DNA of 64,000 nucleotides. Source: Blepharisma japonicum (Eukaryota > Ciliophora > Heterotrichea > Heterotrichida > Blepharismidae). The number at the start of each line of letters is the position of its first letter. Positions within the stretch are counted from its first letter, which is position 1. The stretch lies in the NCBI GenBank assembly GCA_949751835.1, contig CATKHK010000092.1, positions 1 to 64,000 of the forward strand. Reading direction: 5' to 3'. Both the position numbers and the translations under genes were made by a program. This document shows positions 12,300 to 21,954 of this stretch, one piece after another. The notes below the pieces were generated by a model. The model saw nothing but the letters and a program-made list of their open reading frames with translations. It did no database searches and was not told the origin of the DNA.

Positions 12300-12525
12300 G
12301 CTGATGTCCTGCAGGGTTGCAAAACGTAACCGTCCTAAGTTTGAACAAAACCCCAGCTTCTCGGTGGAGTTAAAGGTCTAAAGTCATTTGTTGGTATGGC
12401 TAACCGCCTCCATTTCCAATCTCCGACGTTGCCGAACTTAGCACCCACCTAGAGTAATTAAAATATAGCACTCAACTTGGGTTTTGACCTCATGGCCAGG
12501 CAACCTTGTCCAAGTCAAGTAATTC
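12300..12525. ncRNA. Candidate structured non-coding RNA (identity and strand unresolved)
   Basis: A roughly 225-nt GC-richer block in an AT-rich spacer, with no long open frame. Long-range complementarity is visible: 12313-12320 with 12500-12507; 12332-12343 with 12433-12444 (11 of 12 pairs); 12347-12356 with 12476-12485 (9 of 10 pairs). The last two cross, implying a pseudoknot or alternative folds. A local hairpin (TTGG...CCAA enclosing ATGG...CCAT) lies at 12390-12420. G-U pairs in two helices fit the plus strand, and a TTTT at 12539-12542 could end a plus-strand Pol III transcript. However, a TATA-like TATAAAAGG lies just outside the block in minus orientation (about 12536-12544). The minus strand has CTAAGTTCGGCA, which recalls SRP RNA, and a helix order (closing stem, P2/P4-like pseudoknot, small hairpin) that recalls RNase P. 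Neither assignment is secure. Confidence 0.5.
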
Positions 12526-12584
12526 AAAATAAATAACCTTTTATAAAAATACTTAAATATTATTCGATATTTTATATTCTTATT

Positions 12585-13334
12585 CTAAGCAGAAAGCTTA
12601 TTAAGAGAACCTTGCCCGATATGTGTACTATTTGGAGTAAACATCCTAATAAATCCATGTAGATCGATTCCTTTATTAGGAACTCTATATTGTTCGAATA
12701 GATATCTGAGGTTTTCTTCATGAAAATCGCCTCCAAGTTTATTTTTAAGCGCTTTAAACTGTATATATCCTTCTCTATCTTTTTCAAATGTCTCAAATAA
12801 CTGTGGGTAAAATTTAATACTGCTAAAGGAGAGTCTTTTTTTATTAGATAAAATTGGTGTCTCAGGCTCTAACTCAGCTAAATAGTTCTTACGGTTAATA
12901 AACCTTACAAGTCTTTTGACTTCTGAAATTGACGCATTTCTATAAACCATCGCCAACACCTGTGTAAAGTTAAGGAATTGGCCATCTTGAGGAATTGACT
13001 TAGCTTCAAACGCAAGGTCCTTGTTCTGCAACAATGCTTTATGTATAGAGATTGCTGTGGCAAAACCTTTTATATTTGCAACTGTTTGGAAAATTTCATA
13101 AAATCTGTTGACTTCAAACCTTGAAATAAACTGTTTTCCAACAGTGACGCTGAAATTATTTGTTCGTTTTTTTCGGAAAGAAGATCTTCTAGCAGAGAGA
13201 GCTGTAGAAGTGTCTCTTTTTTTATGGCTGCTGAGTGATCTATTTTCGAGATCACAAGTTATCGAGATAGTTTGACCCCTGCCTCTTCCTCTAAATTTTA
13301 AAGGTGTCTTGGCTCGAGGGGTCTCTTCTGTCAT
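12585..13334 (-). CDS. EF-hand-like protein, unknown function
   Basis: 249 residues, no introns, TAG stop, ATG at 13334. A basic Arg/Ser-rich N-terminus (residues 1-60, FRGRGRG and KKRDTS) precedes a helical C-terminal half. Segments such as YPQLFETFEKDREGYIQFKALKNKLGG look like degenerate EF-hands: helix-loop-helix spacing is present but the acidic Ca2+-ligand pattern is incomplete. This fits a structural, non-Ca2+-binding EF-hand protein. It lies 93 nt downstream of another EF-hand gene on the same strand; the two may be old relatives, but I cannot show it. Confidence 0.7.
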   Translation of the reverse strand: MTEETPRAKTPLKFRGRGRGQTISITCDLENRSLSSHKKRDTSTALSARRSSFRKKRTNNFSVTVGKQFISRFEVNRFYEIFQTVANIKGFATAISIHKALLQNKDLAFEAKSIPQDGQFLNFTQVLAMVYRNASISEVKRLVRFINRKNYLAELEPETPILSNKKRLSFSSIKFYPQLFETFEKDREGYIQFKALKNKLGGDFHEENLRYLFEQYRVPNKGIDLHGFIRMFTPNSTHIGQGSLNKLSA

Positions 13335-13427
13335 GAATGATGTTTTTTCTTGTATTTTAATATATTTGTGTAATAAATTGTATAATGTTTCATTTATAAT
13401 AACAATTGTTTTTAAGCTAAATAAGTT

Positions 13428-13976
13428 TTACTCTTCTCCACAGATTTTCATATTTACAGTTTTCTTTAAAATTGCAAAACAAGTATCAGCAAGGACTTCA
13501 ATACTTGAGTCTTCAATGGTTGGACCTCTTGTCATACTCCCAATCCCTCTTATAAATCCTTCACACAAGTAATAAACTTCGTCTCTAGTCAGATATTTAT
13601 TACCATCAAGGTCAAAAATATACATTGTGAGCTTTATTTTTTCATTAAAATCCAAATTTCCATATACAATTACAGAGGCGAATATTTCCAAGATGTTTAT
13701 TTCTATGTGTCCTGGAATCCGAAAATAAGTAAACACCACATCTTCCATGCCAGCAATTGGCGAAACTTTGGCTAGTCTTTTGAACTCTGCTCTTGATAGA
13801 TGGAAACCTTTTCCTGAATGATAGAGGATGTATCTTTTGTATAATAGCAGAATATCTGAAAGAACTCCTGCATAGATTTTACATTTTGTGAGAACTTGCA
13901 TGGAAAAATCTATTGGCTTTGATAAGAAGTTGGAAATTGATGATCTTTGAGAATTTACTATGAGATAATTTCCCAT
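13428..13976 (-). CDS. EF-hand calcium-binding protein, putative N-myristoylated
   Basis: 182 residues from the ATG at 13976; an in-frame upstream ATG at 14018 would add 14 hydrophobic residues. I prefer 13976 because it gives MGNYLIVNS, an N-myristoylation-type start (Gly2, Ser further on). One clear EF-hand loop is visible, FDLDGNKYLTRDE, with acidic or oxygen ligands at positions 1, 3, 5 and 12. A second helix-loop-helix upstream (PIAGMEDVVFTYFRI) is less canonical. The overall pattern resembles small Ca2+ sensors of the calcineurin-B/NCS type, but I cannot place it in a named family. TAA stop. Confidence 0.75.
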   Translation of the reverse strand: MGNYLIVNSQRSSISNFLSKPIDFSMQVLTKCKIYAGVLSDILLLYKRYILYHSGKGFHLSRAEFKRLAKVSPIAGMEDVVFTYFRIPGHIEINILEIFASVIVYGNLDFNEKIKLTMYIFDLDGNKYLTRDEVYYLCEGFIRGIGSMTRGPTIEDSSIEVLADTCFAILKKTVNMKICGEE

Positions 13977-14018
13977 TTCTTTAAATAATGGAATTATTAC
14001 TACAATTGATACAGGCAA

Positions 14019-16495
14019 TATGGTATAAATCTCAGGTTTTTAAAAATGATAATAAGATATTATTTCATGCTTAAAAGCTAATGAATCTCAACTGCCAATC
14101 AAATTCTGAAGTTTACTTTAAAGTTAATTTGAATATAAAACTACATAAGTAAAATAAGCGCACTTCCAAAAAGTTCATTAAAAATTAATAAGCTACTGCT
14201 AAAGACTAATCTTTAATGATAGAAGCAATTTTTGTAGGAAAATTTTGAAATGAGCTATTTTTATCACTTTACTTAATTAGGTCCATGGTTTTCTTGTCTT
14301 CTTTAAAAATATAATTTTAATTATTTTTTGAAATGATTAGGGTTTTATCAGCTTTGCTCATTTTATAACAGTCTAAAAGGGATTTTATAAGGCATTTGAA
14401 AATTTTCAGTATTCATTTATATGAATGAGCATTATAGTAGTAATGATAAAAGCAAAGATTTGTGATCCTACAATGGTATGAGCACCAAAATTTTCTTGAT
14501 AAAATATGAAAATATTAAAGCATAAGTACAATATTTCTCCTTCATAGATTCACACAGCGTAAATGAGGAACCTGCTCTAATTTTTTATCCAAAGTTAATA
14601 TTATAATTTATATTAATATAATATCAAAATAGTATGATTATTAGAATAATAGCGATAAAATTAAATAAAACCCTATTTCTATTTTAGTTATAATTAAATG
14701 CTCAAGCTCGAATAACAAATAAATAAAACCAATATCTCAAGCGGATTGTCCCCGCTAATTATAAATGATGTATAAATTAAAATTTCCAGGAGAATTTTAC
14801 AATTCTTTTTCTTGAATTGCTCGTTTTTCATATGTAATAATTTCCAATCTAATTTTTAAAATTCTTCTAATAATTACTGTCCTTGCTTCTAAAATAACTT
14901 TTGATGCAAAAAAATATTTCTGTATAAAATAGGTTTATCTTGTGATAACATAAAGCTTTGCAAAGGAAAAAAAATTACATGAGGAAAAATCAATAATTTG
15001 CTCTATATTGTAGAAGTTAATAGAATTTTTGCACTCAAATAGCTTTGAGACTTTATCTGTTAGACTTGAATATAAAATTCATTTTAAAATGTATATTTTG
15101 TATAATCAACATAAGGTGTAGAAATGACTTGATTTCAAATTATATGAAATTATTAGGAAGTTAGCATCAATCCATCTATATATAAGCAATTATGTCATAA
15201 TTATATATATGCAATAATTATAGTAATTAATAAGTTAGAAATTATGAAAAAAATCTATAGAAAGTAAAAATAGCAAGTCGTATAAGTTATATCAATATCT
15301 AAAATTAATATTTAAATTATTGCAAATTTTGTCAAAAATTTCTAAATACAGCACATCTCACCTCTATCCTTTAAAAAAATATATATAAAAATCTTTTCAA
15401 ATTTCTTTTATAATCTTTGTCTTATTCTTTGACTACGTTCTAATAAATAGCCCCAAGTTATATTAATTCAAAAAAATTAAAATTTCAACTATGATTAGAT
15501 CATATTAAATTTACGCTTCGATTTAAGGTCCACTTCTATGCATCTTGCGTTTAACAGCGTTAGTAGTGGGATAGGATCCCTTAAGTCCACTTTTTTGGGC
15601 CGAAACGCTCAGTTTATCGGTAGTATTCCTCCTAATTCTGGATTATAGATAATTATGACAAGAACCTCCATTTTCTGCTCAATCAAATCCTCTTAAACGA
15701 CTAGATAACTCCTCTAAAGAAAACCTTTTAACTGAGCAGACTGATTCCCCTAAGCTTAATTGCTCTCTGTATAGCCTATCTTCTTTTTTTCCAAGTAAGT
15801 TTCAAAGAGAAGTCTCAACTACTTACTCCTAAGGGGCAGAGCCACTAAGACTTCCCATTTTAGACCCAGACTGAGCCAGATTTTGCTGAAAAAAATGCCG
15901 TTCGAGTCAGCATAATCAACTGAAATAGGGGAGGCTAATCCAACCCATGGCAAATTTTTGAATAAAAAAAAACTTTGTCCCATTATGCAGGATTGCTCAT
16001 CACTGACAATTTTTTATAAATTTTAAGATTTCAAAACAAGTCTTACATTTTATCATTGATCATTTTCCATTTCGACAATTTCTAGAAATTTTATTGAATT
16101 AAAACAACTATCAGATGTTATCTTCCCTTAAGCGGATAAATCGCTGTTCTTTAGTGTTTAATATACCAGCAAGCCTACTATAAATTGTATTATAACAGTG
16201 TAAAAACTTAAAATCGTGCAATATCTCTTATAAAGGCTTGATAGCTTGCTATAATGTGAGGGTTTTTAAACTTGACCAAATGTATCGACTCGAAATCTAA
16301 ATTTTTGAAAAAGTTTGAAAAAAGCGAAATTTGTTCAGTACTGGTAACCCATTTTTAATTATTTACAAAAATAATCCACTAATAATGAAGTTTCACTCGA
16401 AAAAGATATTTTGCTTTCTTTTAATAAAATAATAGGCTGTAACTTTAATTAAGCCATATTTCCTACTTGAAGTAAATTGATAATAAATAAAAACA
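14019..16495. other. Long gene-poor spacer containing a GC-richer island
   Basis: About 2.5 kb, the longest gap in the window. Most is very AT-rich with stops in all frames. From about 15520 to 15960 the composition rises. A 58-codon minus-strand frame with one TGA-Trp runs 15671-15495, but its length is within chance expectation when only TAA/TAG stop. Two near-copies of a short motif (AGGTCCACTT and AAGTCCACTT) lie near 15528 and 15588. I cannot assign a function; a relic of a mobile element or an unknown RNA are possibilities. Confidence 0.4.
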
Positions 16496-16861
16496 ATGGA
16501 AGATAAAGTATTCAACTGCTACTACGAGTTCTGCAACAAGGTTTATAAAACAAAGTACACCTTGGCTAGACATATAAATTCAGAGCACCTGAAGATTGGT
16601 ACACTAAATAACAAAACAAATCAAAAAGAGGAATTAGCGATCTCAAATAATATAGAAATAAGGCCGAATAATGCACAAATAAACTCAGTAGGATCATTTT
16701 TACTTTCACAACACATTAAAGATACATCTAATCTTAATATAAATATTCAAACAATGCCAGGCACATTGCCAGTCTTGCCTCTTGTTGATAACAGTAGGAA
16801 AATTTGTCCAACTGACATTAAACTTCCTGTAATGCTGCATCTTTTACGTTCTACTGAGTAG
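16496..16861 (+). CDS. Single C2H2 zinc-finger protein
   Basis: 121 residues, no introns, TAG stop. One C2H2 finger is at the N-terminus (residues about 7-32): C-x4-C-x12-H-x4-H in FNCYYEFCNKVYKTKYTLARHINSEH. The remaining 85 residues are Asn/Ile/Thr-rich without further fingers. It could be a nucleic-acid-binding or protein-interaction factor. The frame is isolated between two AT-rich spacers, but the intact finger makes chance unlikely. A longer gene with an intron near the stop was considered; no 15-nt GT...AG fits there. Confidence 0.72.
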   Translation: MEDKVFNCYYEFCNKVYKTKYTLARHINSEHLKIGTLNNKTNQKEELAISNNIEIRPNNAQINSVGSFLLSQHIKDTSNLNINIQTMPGTLPVLPLVDNSRKICPTDIKLPVMLHLLRSTE

Positions 16862-17594
16862 TGCAGTTTCCTGCTTTCTGCAGGGGGTATTGTTTTAACA
16901 TTACTTCTTATTTTAGATTTGTCTCTTTTTAGAAAATTTTTGTTAGTTTATAACGCGGTTTTAACTCAGCAATGAAAAATCTGAATGTTTGTGCCAAAAG
17001 AAAATTTGGCCTTAAATAAGGTTTTTTCTTATATCCTGGTCTTAAGATGGCTATATGCAAATGGCTCTTGATTTACAATTACTGATGCTTAATTTTTTTA
17101 TTATGAAAATTAATTAAATTTGTAAGGATTGTTGAGTGTCATGATTCTGGGATGGAAAAATTAGAATGAATTATCCTTATCGGGTATAGATATAAAGATC
17201 TTTTTTGAATATTTTTTGTTAGCGAATAAAAATTTTCCTCATCAGTTATGCGATGGGTTTTTAATCAAATTGATATAGCGTTAGAGTGAACTAAAAATTA
17301 TTTACTTCTATATAATTTATTTACTTTTTATTAGCTTGCTAGATATAAGTTTTAAATTGCAATTGCTATTAAGAAATTATTTAATATTAGAGTTTTGAGA
17401 TTTAAAATTAAGTTTGTATAAAAATTATAACAGACATAAATTATGCCTCTTCTAAACAGAATTTTGCTTTTTTTATTAAATAGCATTATAAGTTAAGATT
17501 ATTCTTACATATCGCTATTCTTTAAATAATACAATTTGAAATCATAATACCTCTGCAATTATCTCAATATAGACTTTCAGTGAATTAGGCGAAT
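16862..17594. other. Intergenic, nothing recognised
   Basis: About 730 nt, AT-rich, with frequent TAA/TAG in every frame. No RNA-like composition shift or repeat was noticed. Confidence 0.5.
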
Positions 17595-18536
17595 ATGGAA
17601 GCCAAATTAAATTTTCCAATTCTCCCTTCTGCCCTTAATAGCTCAAAGCAGCGAGCAATTCCACGATCATACCGAGCACTCACCCCGAGCCCCAAAAAGT
17701 GCCTTCCAAATATATTGCAAAATTCTCCAACAGACTCAACCCCAAAACCTCTTCACCTAATCCCACCTTATATATCTGCAAAAGCCTGAGGGATTTTCAA
17801 TCCGCAAACCAACGAAATGCTATACGGTTCTAAATTTGACGAAAAAAGAGAAATCGCCAGCCTTACAAAAATAATGACTTGTATTTACAGCATAAAACTT
17901 GCTGGAGAACTTGATATAAGTTACTCTAATAAAATCACCATTAGTAAAAAGGCCGCAAATATAATAGGAACATCAGCAAATTTAAGAGAAAAAGATGAAA
18001 TCATGCTAAAAGACTTATTTTTCGCTATGATGCTGCCTTCAGGGAATGACGCTGCTGTTGCTTTAGCAGAGTATTTTGGAGGATTTAAAAAAGAAGGAAA
18101 TCCAATATTGCAATTTGTTAAAGGGATGAATGAGTTTGCCAATGAGCTCAATTTGGAAAACACTATTTTTAAAAATCCGCATGGCTTGTCTATTAAACCA
18201 AATTTTTCTACGGTAAGAGATGTTTGTAAATTAGCTGCGTTTTCATTGAAAAATCAATTTTTTTGCTCTATTGTAAATACGAAAAGCTATAGTTGCATAA
18301 TTGAAAATCCGAATGGAGATAGAGGAGTTACTTGGAAAACTACAAATAAATTATTAGGCAAGGGATTTGATGGCATAAAAACAGGGCATACAATTAAGGC
18401 TGGGCCATGCTTATGTGTAAGAACAACAAGCTCGAATCCGCAGCTAATTGTGACTGTTCTTGCATGCAAATCTTATGAAAGTAGGTGGATTGAAGTACCT
18501 AAAATCACAAGCTGGGCCCAAAAGCGATTCTTATAG
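17595..18536 (+). CDS. Serine-type D-Ala-D-Ala carboxypeptidase-like protein (peptidase S11)
   Basis: 313 residues with one TGA-Trp, TAG stop. All three penicillin-binding-protein motifs are present in the right order and spacing: SLTK (nucleophile Ser89, Lys92), SGN (149-151) and KTG (262-264). In bacteria this family trims the peptidoglycan pentapeptide. Ciliates make no peptidoglycan, so a substrate from ingested bacteria, defence, or a recruited amidase/esterase activity is possible. An N-terminal extension of about 60 residues is Ser/Pro-rich and shows no evident signal peptide, so a cytosolic location is plausible. Codon use and TGA=Trp match the neighbours, so this is a nuclear gene, not contamination. 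It is a candidate ancient gene transfer from bacteria. Confidence 0.87.
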
Positions 18537-18750
18537 TATATATTTAATTTAATTATATTTGATCTAACAAAATCTCATTAAATTACATATTAAATATAAT
18601 TTATTGTTTTTGGAAAAAGCTAAAAAGATAATTATTTTATTTATTTAATTATTGTTATTATTGTGAAAATATAGGCTCAATAAATTTTATGTGTTTAAAT
18701 TTTAATTGTCTGTAGAAATTACTTTAATATTTATCTTCCTTCATTTTTAA

Positions 18751-19326
18751 TTAGCAGCATGATGATGTTTCTTTTTTCGCTTCTCCTGGGGTGAGTCCTT
18801 GCCTTTTCCTTGGTGGATCTTTAGGCAGCCTGTTAGCAATTTCTTGAAACATTTCACTAATATTTTCACCAGTTTTTGCAGAGACCTCAAAAAATAATGA
18901 CGTATTCCTTTGTGCCGCATCCATTCCAGTTTCTTTCGACACATTTCTGTTTAAATCTAATTTGTTTCCTACTAGCCCTACTATAATATTTGCTGGCCCA
19001 TGGTTTTTTAATTCTTTGATTCAATCCTTGGCTCCTTCTAAAGTAGATGGCTGAGTTATATCATAAACTATAAGAGCTGCTGAAGAACCTTTGTAATACA
19101 TAGGTGTAAGACTTTTATATCTTTCTTGTCCTGCGGTATCCCAAACTTCGAGTTTTATTCTTTTGCCATCTGATAGCGTCATTTGTTTTGTTAAAAAATT
19201 TGCACCTATAGTAGGGGTAGATCCTTCTAAGAAAGATTCATTAGCAAATCTATGAACGATACAAGTTTTGCCGACATTTGAATTTCCAAGTATAACTAAT
19301 TTGAACTGCGGATCTGGCTCTACCAT
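18751..19326 (-). CDS. Rab-family small GTPase
   Basis: 191 residues, no introns. G motifs are complete: GNSNVGKT (P-loop), T in the PTIGANF switch I, WDTAGQERYKSL (switch II), GNKLDLN (guanine specificity) and SAKTGENI. The C-terminus is ...ETSSCC, a double-cysteine prenylation site of Rab type. YYKGSSAALIVYDIT is characteristic of Rab5/Rab22-like members, but the subfamily is not certain. Expected role: vesicle trafficking at an endosomal membrane. One Trp after TLEGAKD is TGA. Confidence 0.93.
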
Positions 19327-19375
19327 TAGATCAATATTTTATTAGACAAAATTCTTTTTCCATGTTAATTGCGTT

Positions 19376-20212
19376 TTATACAATTTTAATTATGATGTTC
19401 TTGGCTTGCTTCATCTGTTTCGCTAAATTAGAAGCTGGTTTCAGCTCTCTCGGTCCCCAAATATTTCGTGATAAATCAACAATCCCAAGCGAACTATTAA
19501 CTAAGATTGCTTCACATAGAGTTCTGACCCCATCAAGCGAAATGTCGTTAAATGTCATTTCAAGGCTTCTCAATGACCTTGTTTTCGCTATAGCTTGTGC
19601 AATTTCCCCAGCCCCAAGATTTCCTAGTTCACAACTTTTTAAATTCAAAGTTTGTAAATATTTATTGTTTTCTATATAATTTCTTATAATTCCTCCCGCT
19701 TGTGGGCCGACTTTGCTATCTTTCAGGCTTAAATGAAGGGCCTTTGGGAATAAACTTAATAAATATTCTAAGCTAATTCCACTGAATCTTCCTATGACAA
19801 CTAATTTAAGATTTCCTGAGCACATGGTAATAAACCTCTCTAGATCTTCGTCATCTAGTGTCCTATTTTCGAGTTCATTTTTTAGATAAGATGCCAAATA
19901 TGCCTGCCTATAATAATCTTCCCCTCTCAAGATTTCCCTTTCAGGGATTAAATATTTGGGATCTTGACGAAGCTTTTCTTTGTATAGCTTTTCCCAGCAC
20001 TCATTTGTGTCTATATATCGGTCAACCTCCCCTTGAGATAATAATTCTTCAATATTTATAAGTCCGAATGGACTTGATTTAGCACAAATCGATAAAACTC
20101 CTTCATCTGAAATAGGGTCAACTTCACATAAGTAACCTGAAAACTCAGCCAAAATTTCGTAACAAATTTGTTGAAGCGAAGGAATAGTTCAATTTTCTCC
20201 TTCAGACACCAT
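19376..20212 (-). CDS. Leucine-rich-repeat protein (RNase-inhibitor type)
   Basis: 278 residues from the ATG at 20212 to TAA at 19376; the upstream part includes one TGA-Trp, which extends the frame beyond a TTG at 20152. The N-terminal 120 residues carry no motif that I recognise. From about residue 140 on there are tandem leucine-rich repeats of the long RI/Ran-GAP type (KYLQTLNLKSCELGNLGAGEIAQAI, RSLRSLEMTFNDISLDGVRTLCEAI). This is a protein-interaction scaffold with no enzymatic domain. Its 3' end lies 49 nt from the Rab start, on the same strand. Confidence 0.85.
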
Positions 20213-20372
20213 TTAGAGTTACTATTAGCAATAAACAGATCCTATTAATATTAAAAAATTCGGGAAATGGAAAAGTATTTTTTTATAAAACAAAATTAAA
20301 TTTATGCCTTTTTAGATTTAAACAATTCACTAATTTAGCTTAGCAATTTAATCATTGATTAATATTTAAAAT

Positions 20373-21869
20373 ATGGGCTGTTGTACTAGCAGTAATAAAG
20401 AAGACGTCAAAAAAACAGAAAATACACGACTAAGACGAAAATCCAAAGGAGAGATCAGTATAAAACCTAAAGATTTTGTTAAATTTCATGAAGAAAAAAT
20501 CACAAAAGACTATGAGCTTGGCAAAACACTGTGGGATGGTGGATTGTATGAAGTGAGATTAGGAACAGAAAAAAAAACTGGCACGCAAAGAGCTGTAAAG
20601 TCTATTCTTCTTAGAACCAAAGATACCCACGATATTGATAACTTATTAGAAGAGGTCGAAATATTGAAAAAACTAGACCACCCAAATATAATTAAAGTAT
20701 ATGAGGTTTATCATGATCAACTGTATCTACATATAGTCACAGAACTTTGCTCAGGAGGAGAATTTTTTGAAAGAATGGGCCAAATGGTGTATTTTTCTGA
20801 AATTCAAGCTGCCAAGTTTATGAGAGAAATATTATCAGCTGTTAATCATTGCCATTCAGTCGGAATTGTCCATGGGGATTTAAGGCCTGAAAATATTTTA
20901 TTTGAAAATGATAGCCCAGATGCAAAACTAAAGTTAGTTGGATTTAAACAGTCACAGTTTATAAAGCCAAACGAAAAATTAACAAAGTTCACTGGGACTT
21001 CTTATTTCACAGCTCCTGAAGTAATTTCTGGCAGCTATGACAATAAATGCGATATCTGAAGTTTAGGCATCCTTTTATATATAATGCTCTCTGGCTTAGT
21101 CCCGTACAAAGCTAAATCAGAGCAATCTCTATATGACAAAATTCAAAATAAGTCTATTTCTTTCAAAGATCCAGCTTGGGATAACATCTCGAAAGAAGCC
21201 AAAGATCTTATAAAATGGATGCTAAATAAAAAACCTTTAAAGCGGCCTAATATTGACGAAATTTTAGAGCATGACTGGATAAAGCAAAAATCCCAAAATA
21301 CCGCCGAAGACAGTCCTACTATATCCCGCTCCTTAATAAACTTAGCAGCTTTTAATATCAGCAATAAGCTCCAAAAAGCGACTTTGACGTTTATAGTATC
21401 ACACTTATCAACCAACGCTGAAATAGCCCAGCTTCGGTCGATATTTCAGTCACTTGATGAAAATGGAGATGGAAAACTAAGCGAAGAAGAGCTGAAAAAA
21501 GGGTTTAAAAAAGTCCATCAGGTTATAAAGATGGACCTTCACGAATTAATGGCGAAGTGTGACTTGGACAATAATGGGTATATAGAATACACAGAGTTTT
21601 TGACTGCAGCAATGGATTGGAGAAAAAATTTAAATAAAGAAAAGCTTTATGGTGTTTTTAAAATTTATGACAATGACTGCAATGGAAAAATATCTCTGGA
21701 CGACTTAAAAGAATCTTTAGGAGGAAACGAAAGAAACCATTATGATTTTATCAAAATTCTAAAAGAAGCAGACATCAATGGAGACGGAGAAATCGATTTT
21801 GATGAATTTGCTGAACTTATGCTCAATAAACTTTCAGAAAAAGAAGAAAACGAACCAAATCGTATATAA
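20373..21869 (+). CDS. CDPK-type protein with a predicted inactive kinase domain and four EF-hands
   Basis: 498 residues, with the CDPK layout: MGCCTSS start (myristoylation/palmitoylation), kinase domain about residues 45-310, junction region, four EF-hands to the C-terminus. Catalytic residues are damaged. The glycine-rich loop reads WDGGLY where the neighbour has GQGGFG; the HRD motif is HGD (167-169); and the Mg2+-binding DFG is VGF (189-191). The VAIK lysine (K76) and APE are kept. All four EF-hand loops look intact (DENGDGKLSEEE, DLDNNGYIEYTE, DNDCNGKISLDD, DINGDGEIDFDE). I infer a Ca2+-responsive pseudokinase, perhaps a regulator or decoy of the active paralogue directly downstream. 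DIW-SLG uses TGA for Trp. Confidence 0.92.
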
Positions 21870-21954
21870 TAAATTTTGAGGTTGCCATGGCTAATAATTC
21901 TTAGTTATTACTGTATTCATTATCCATATTAATATATTATTTTTATTGGGCAAA

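Noticed and set aside
12433-12450. Possible telomerase RNA template (TTAGCACCCACCTAG) in the structured island
   Set aside because: A template must be complementary to TGTTAGGG repeats, i.e. contain about 1.5 copies of CCCTAACA. This segment has CACCC and CCTAG but not CCCTAAC, and no other non-telomeric match was seen.
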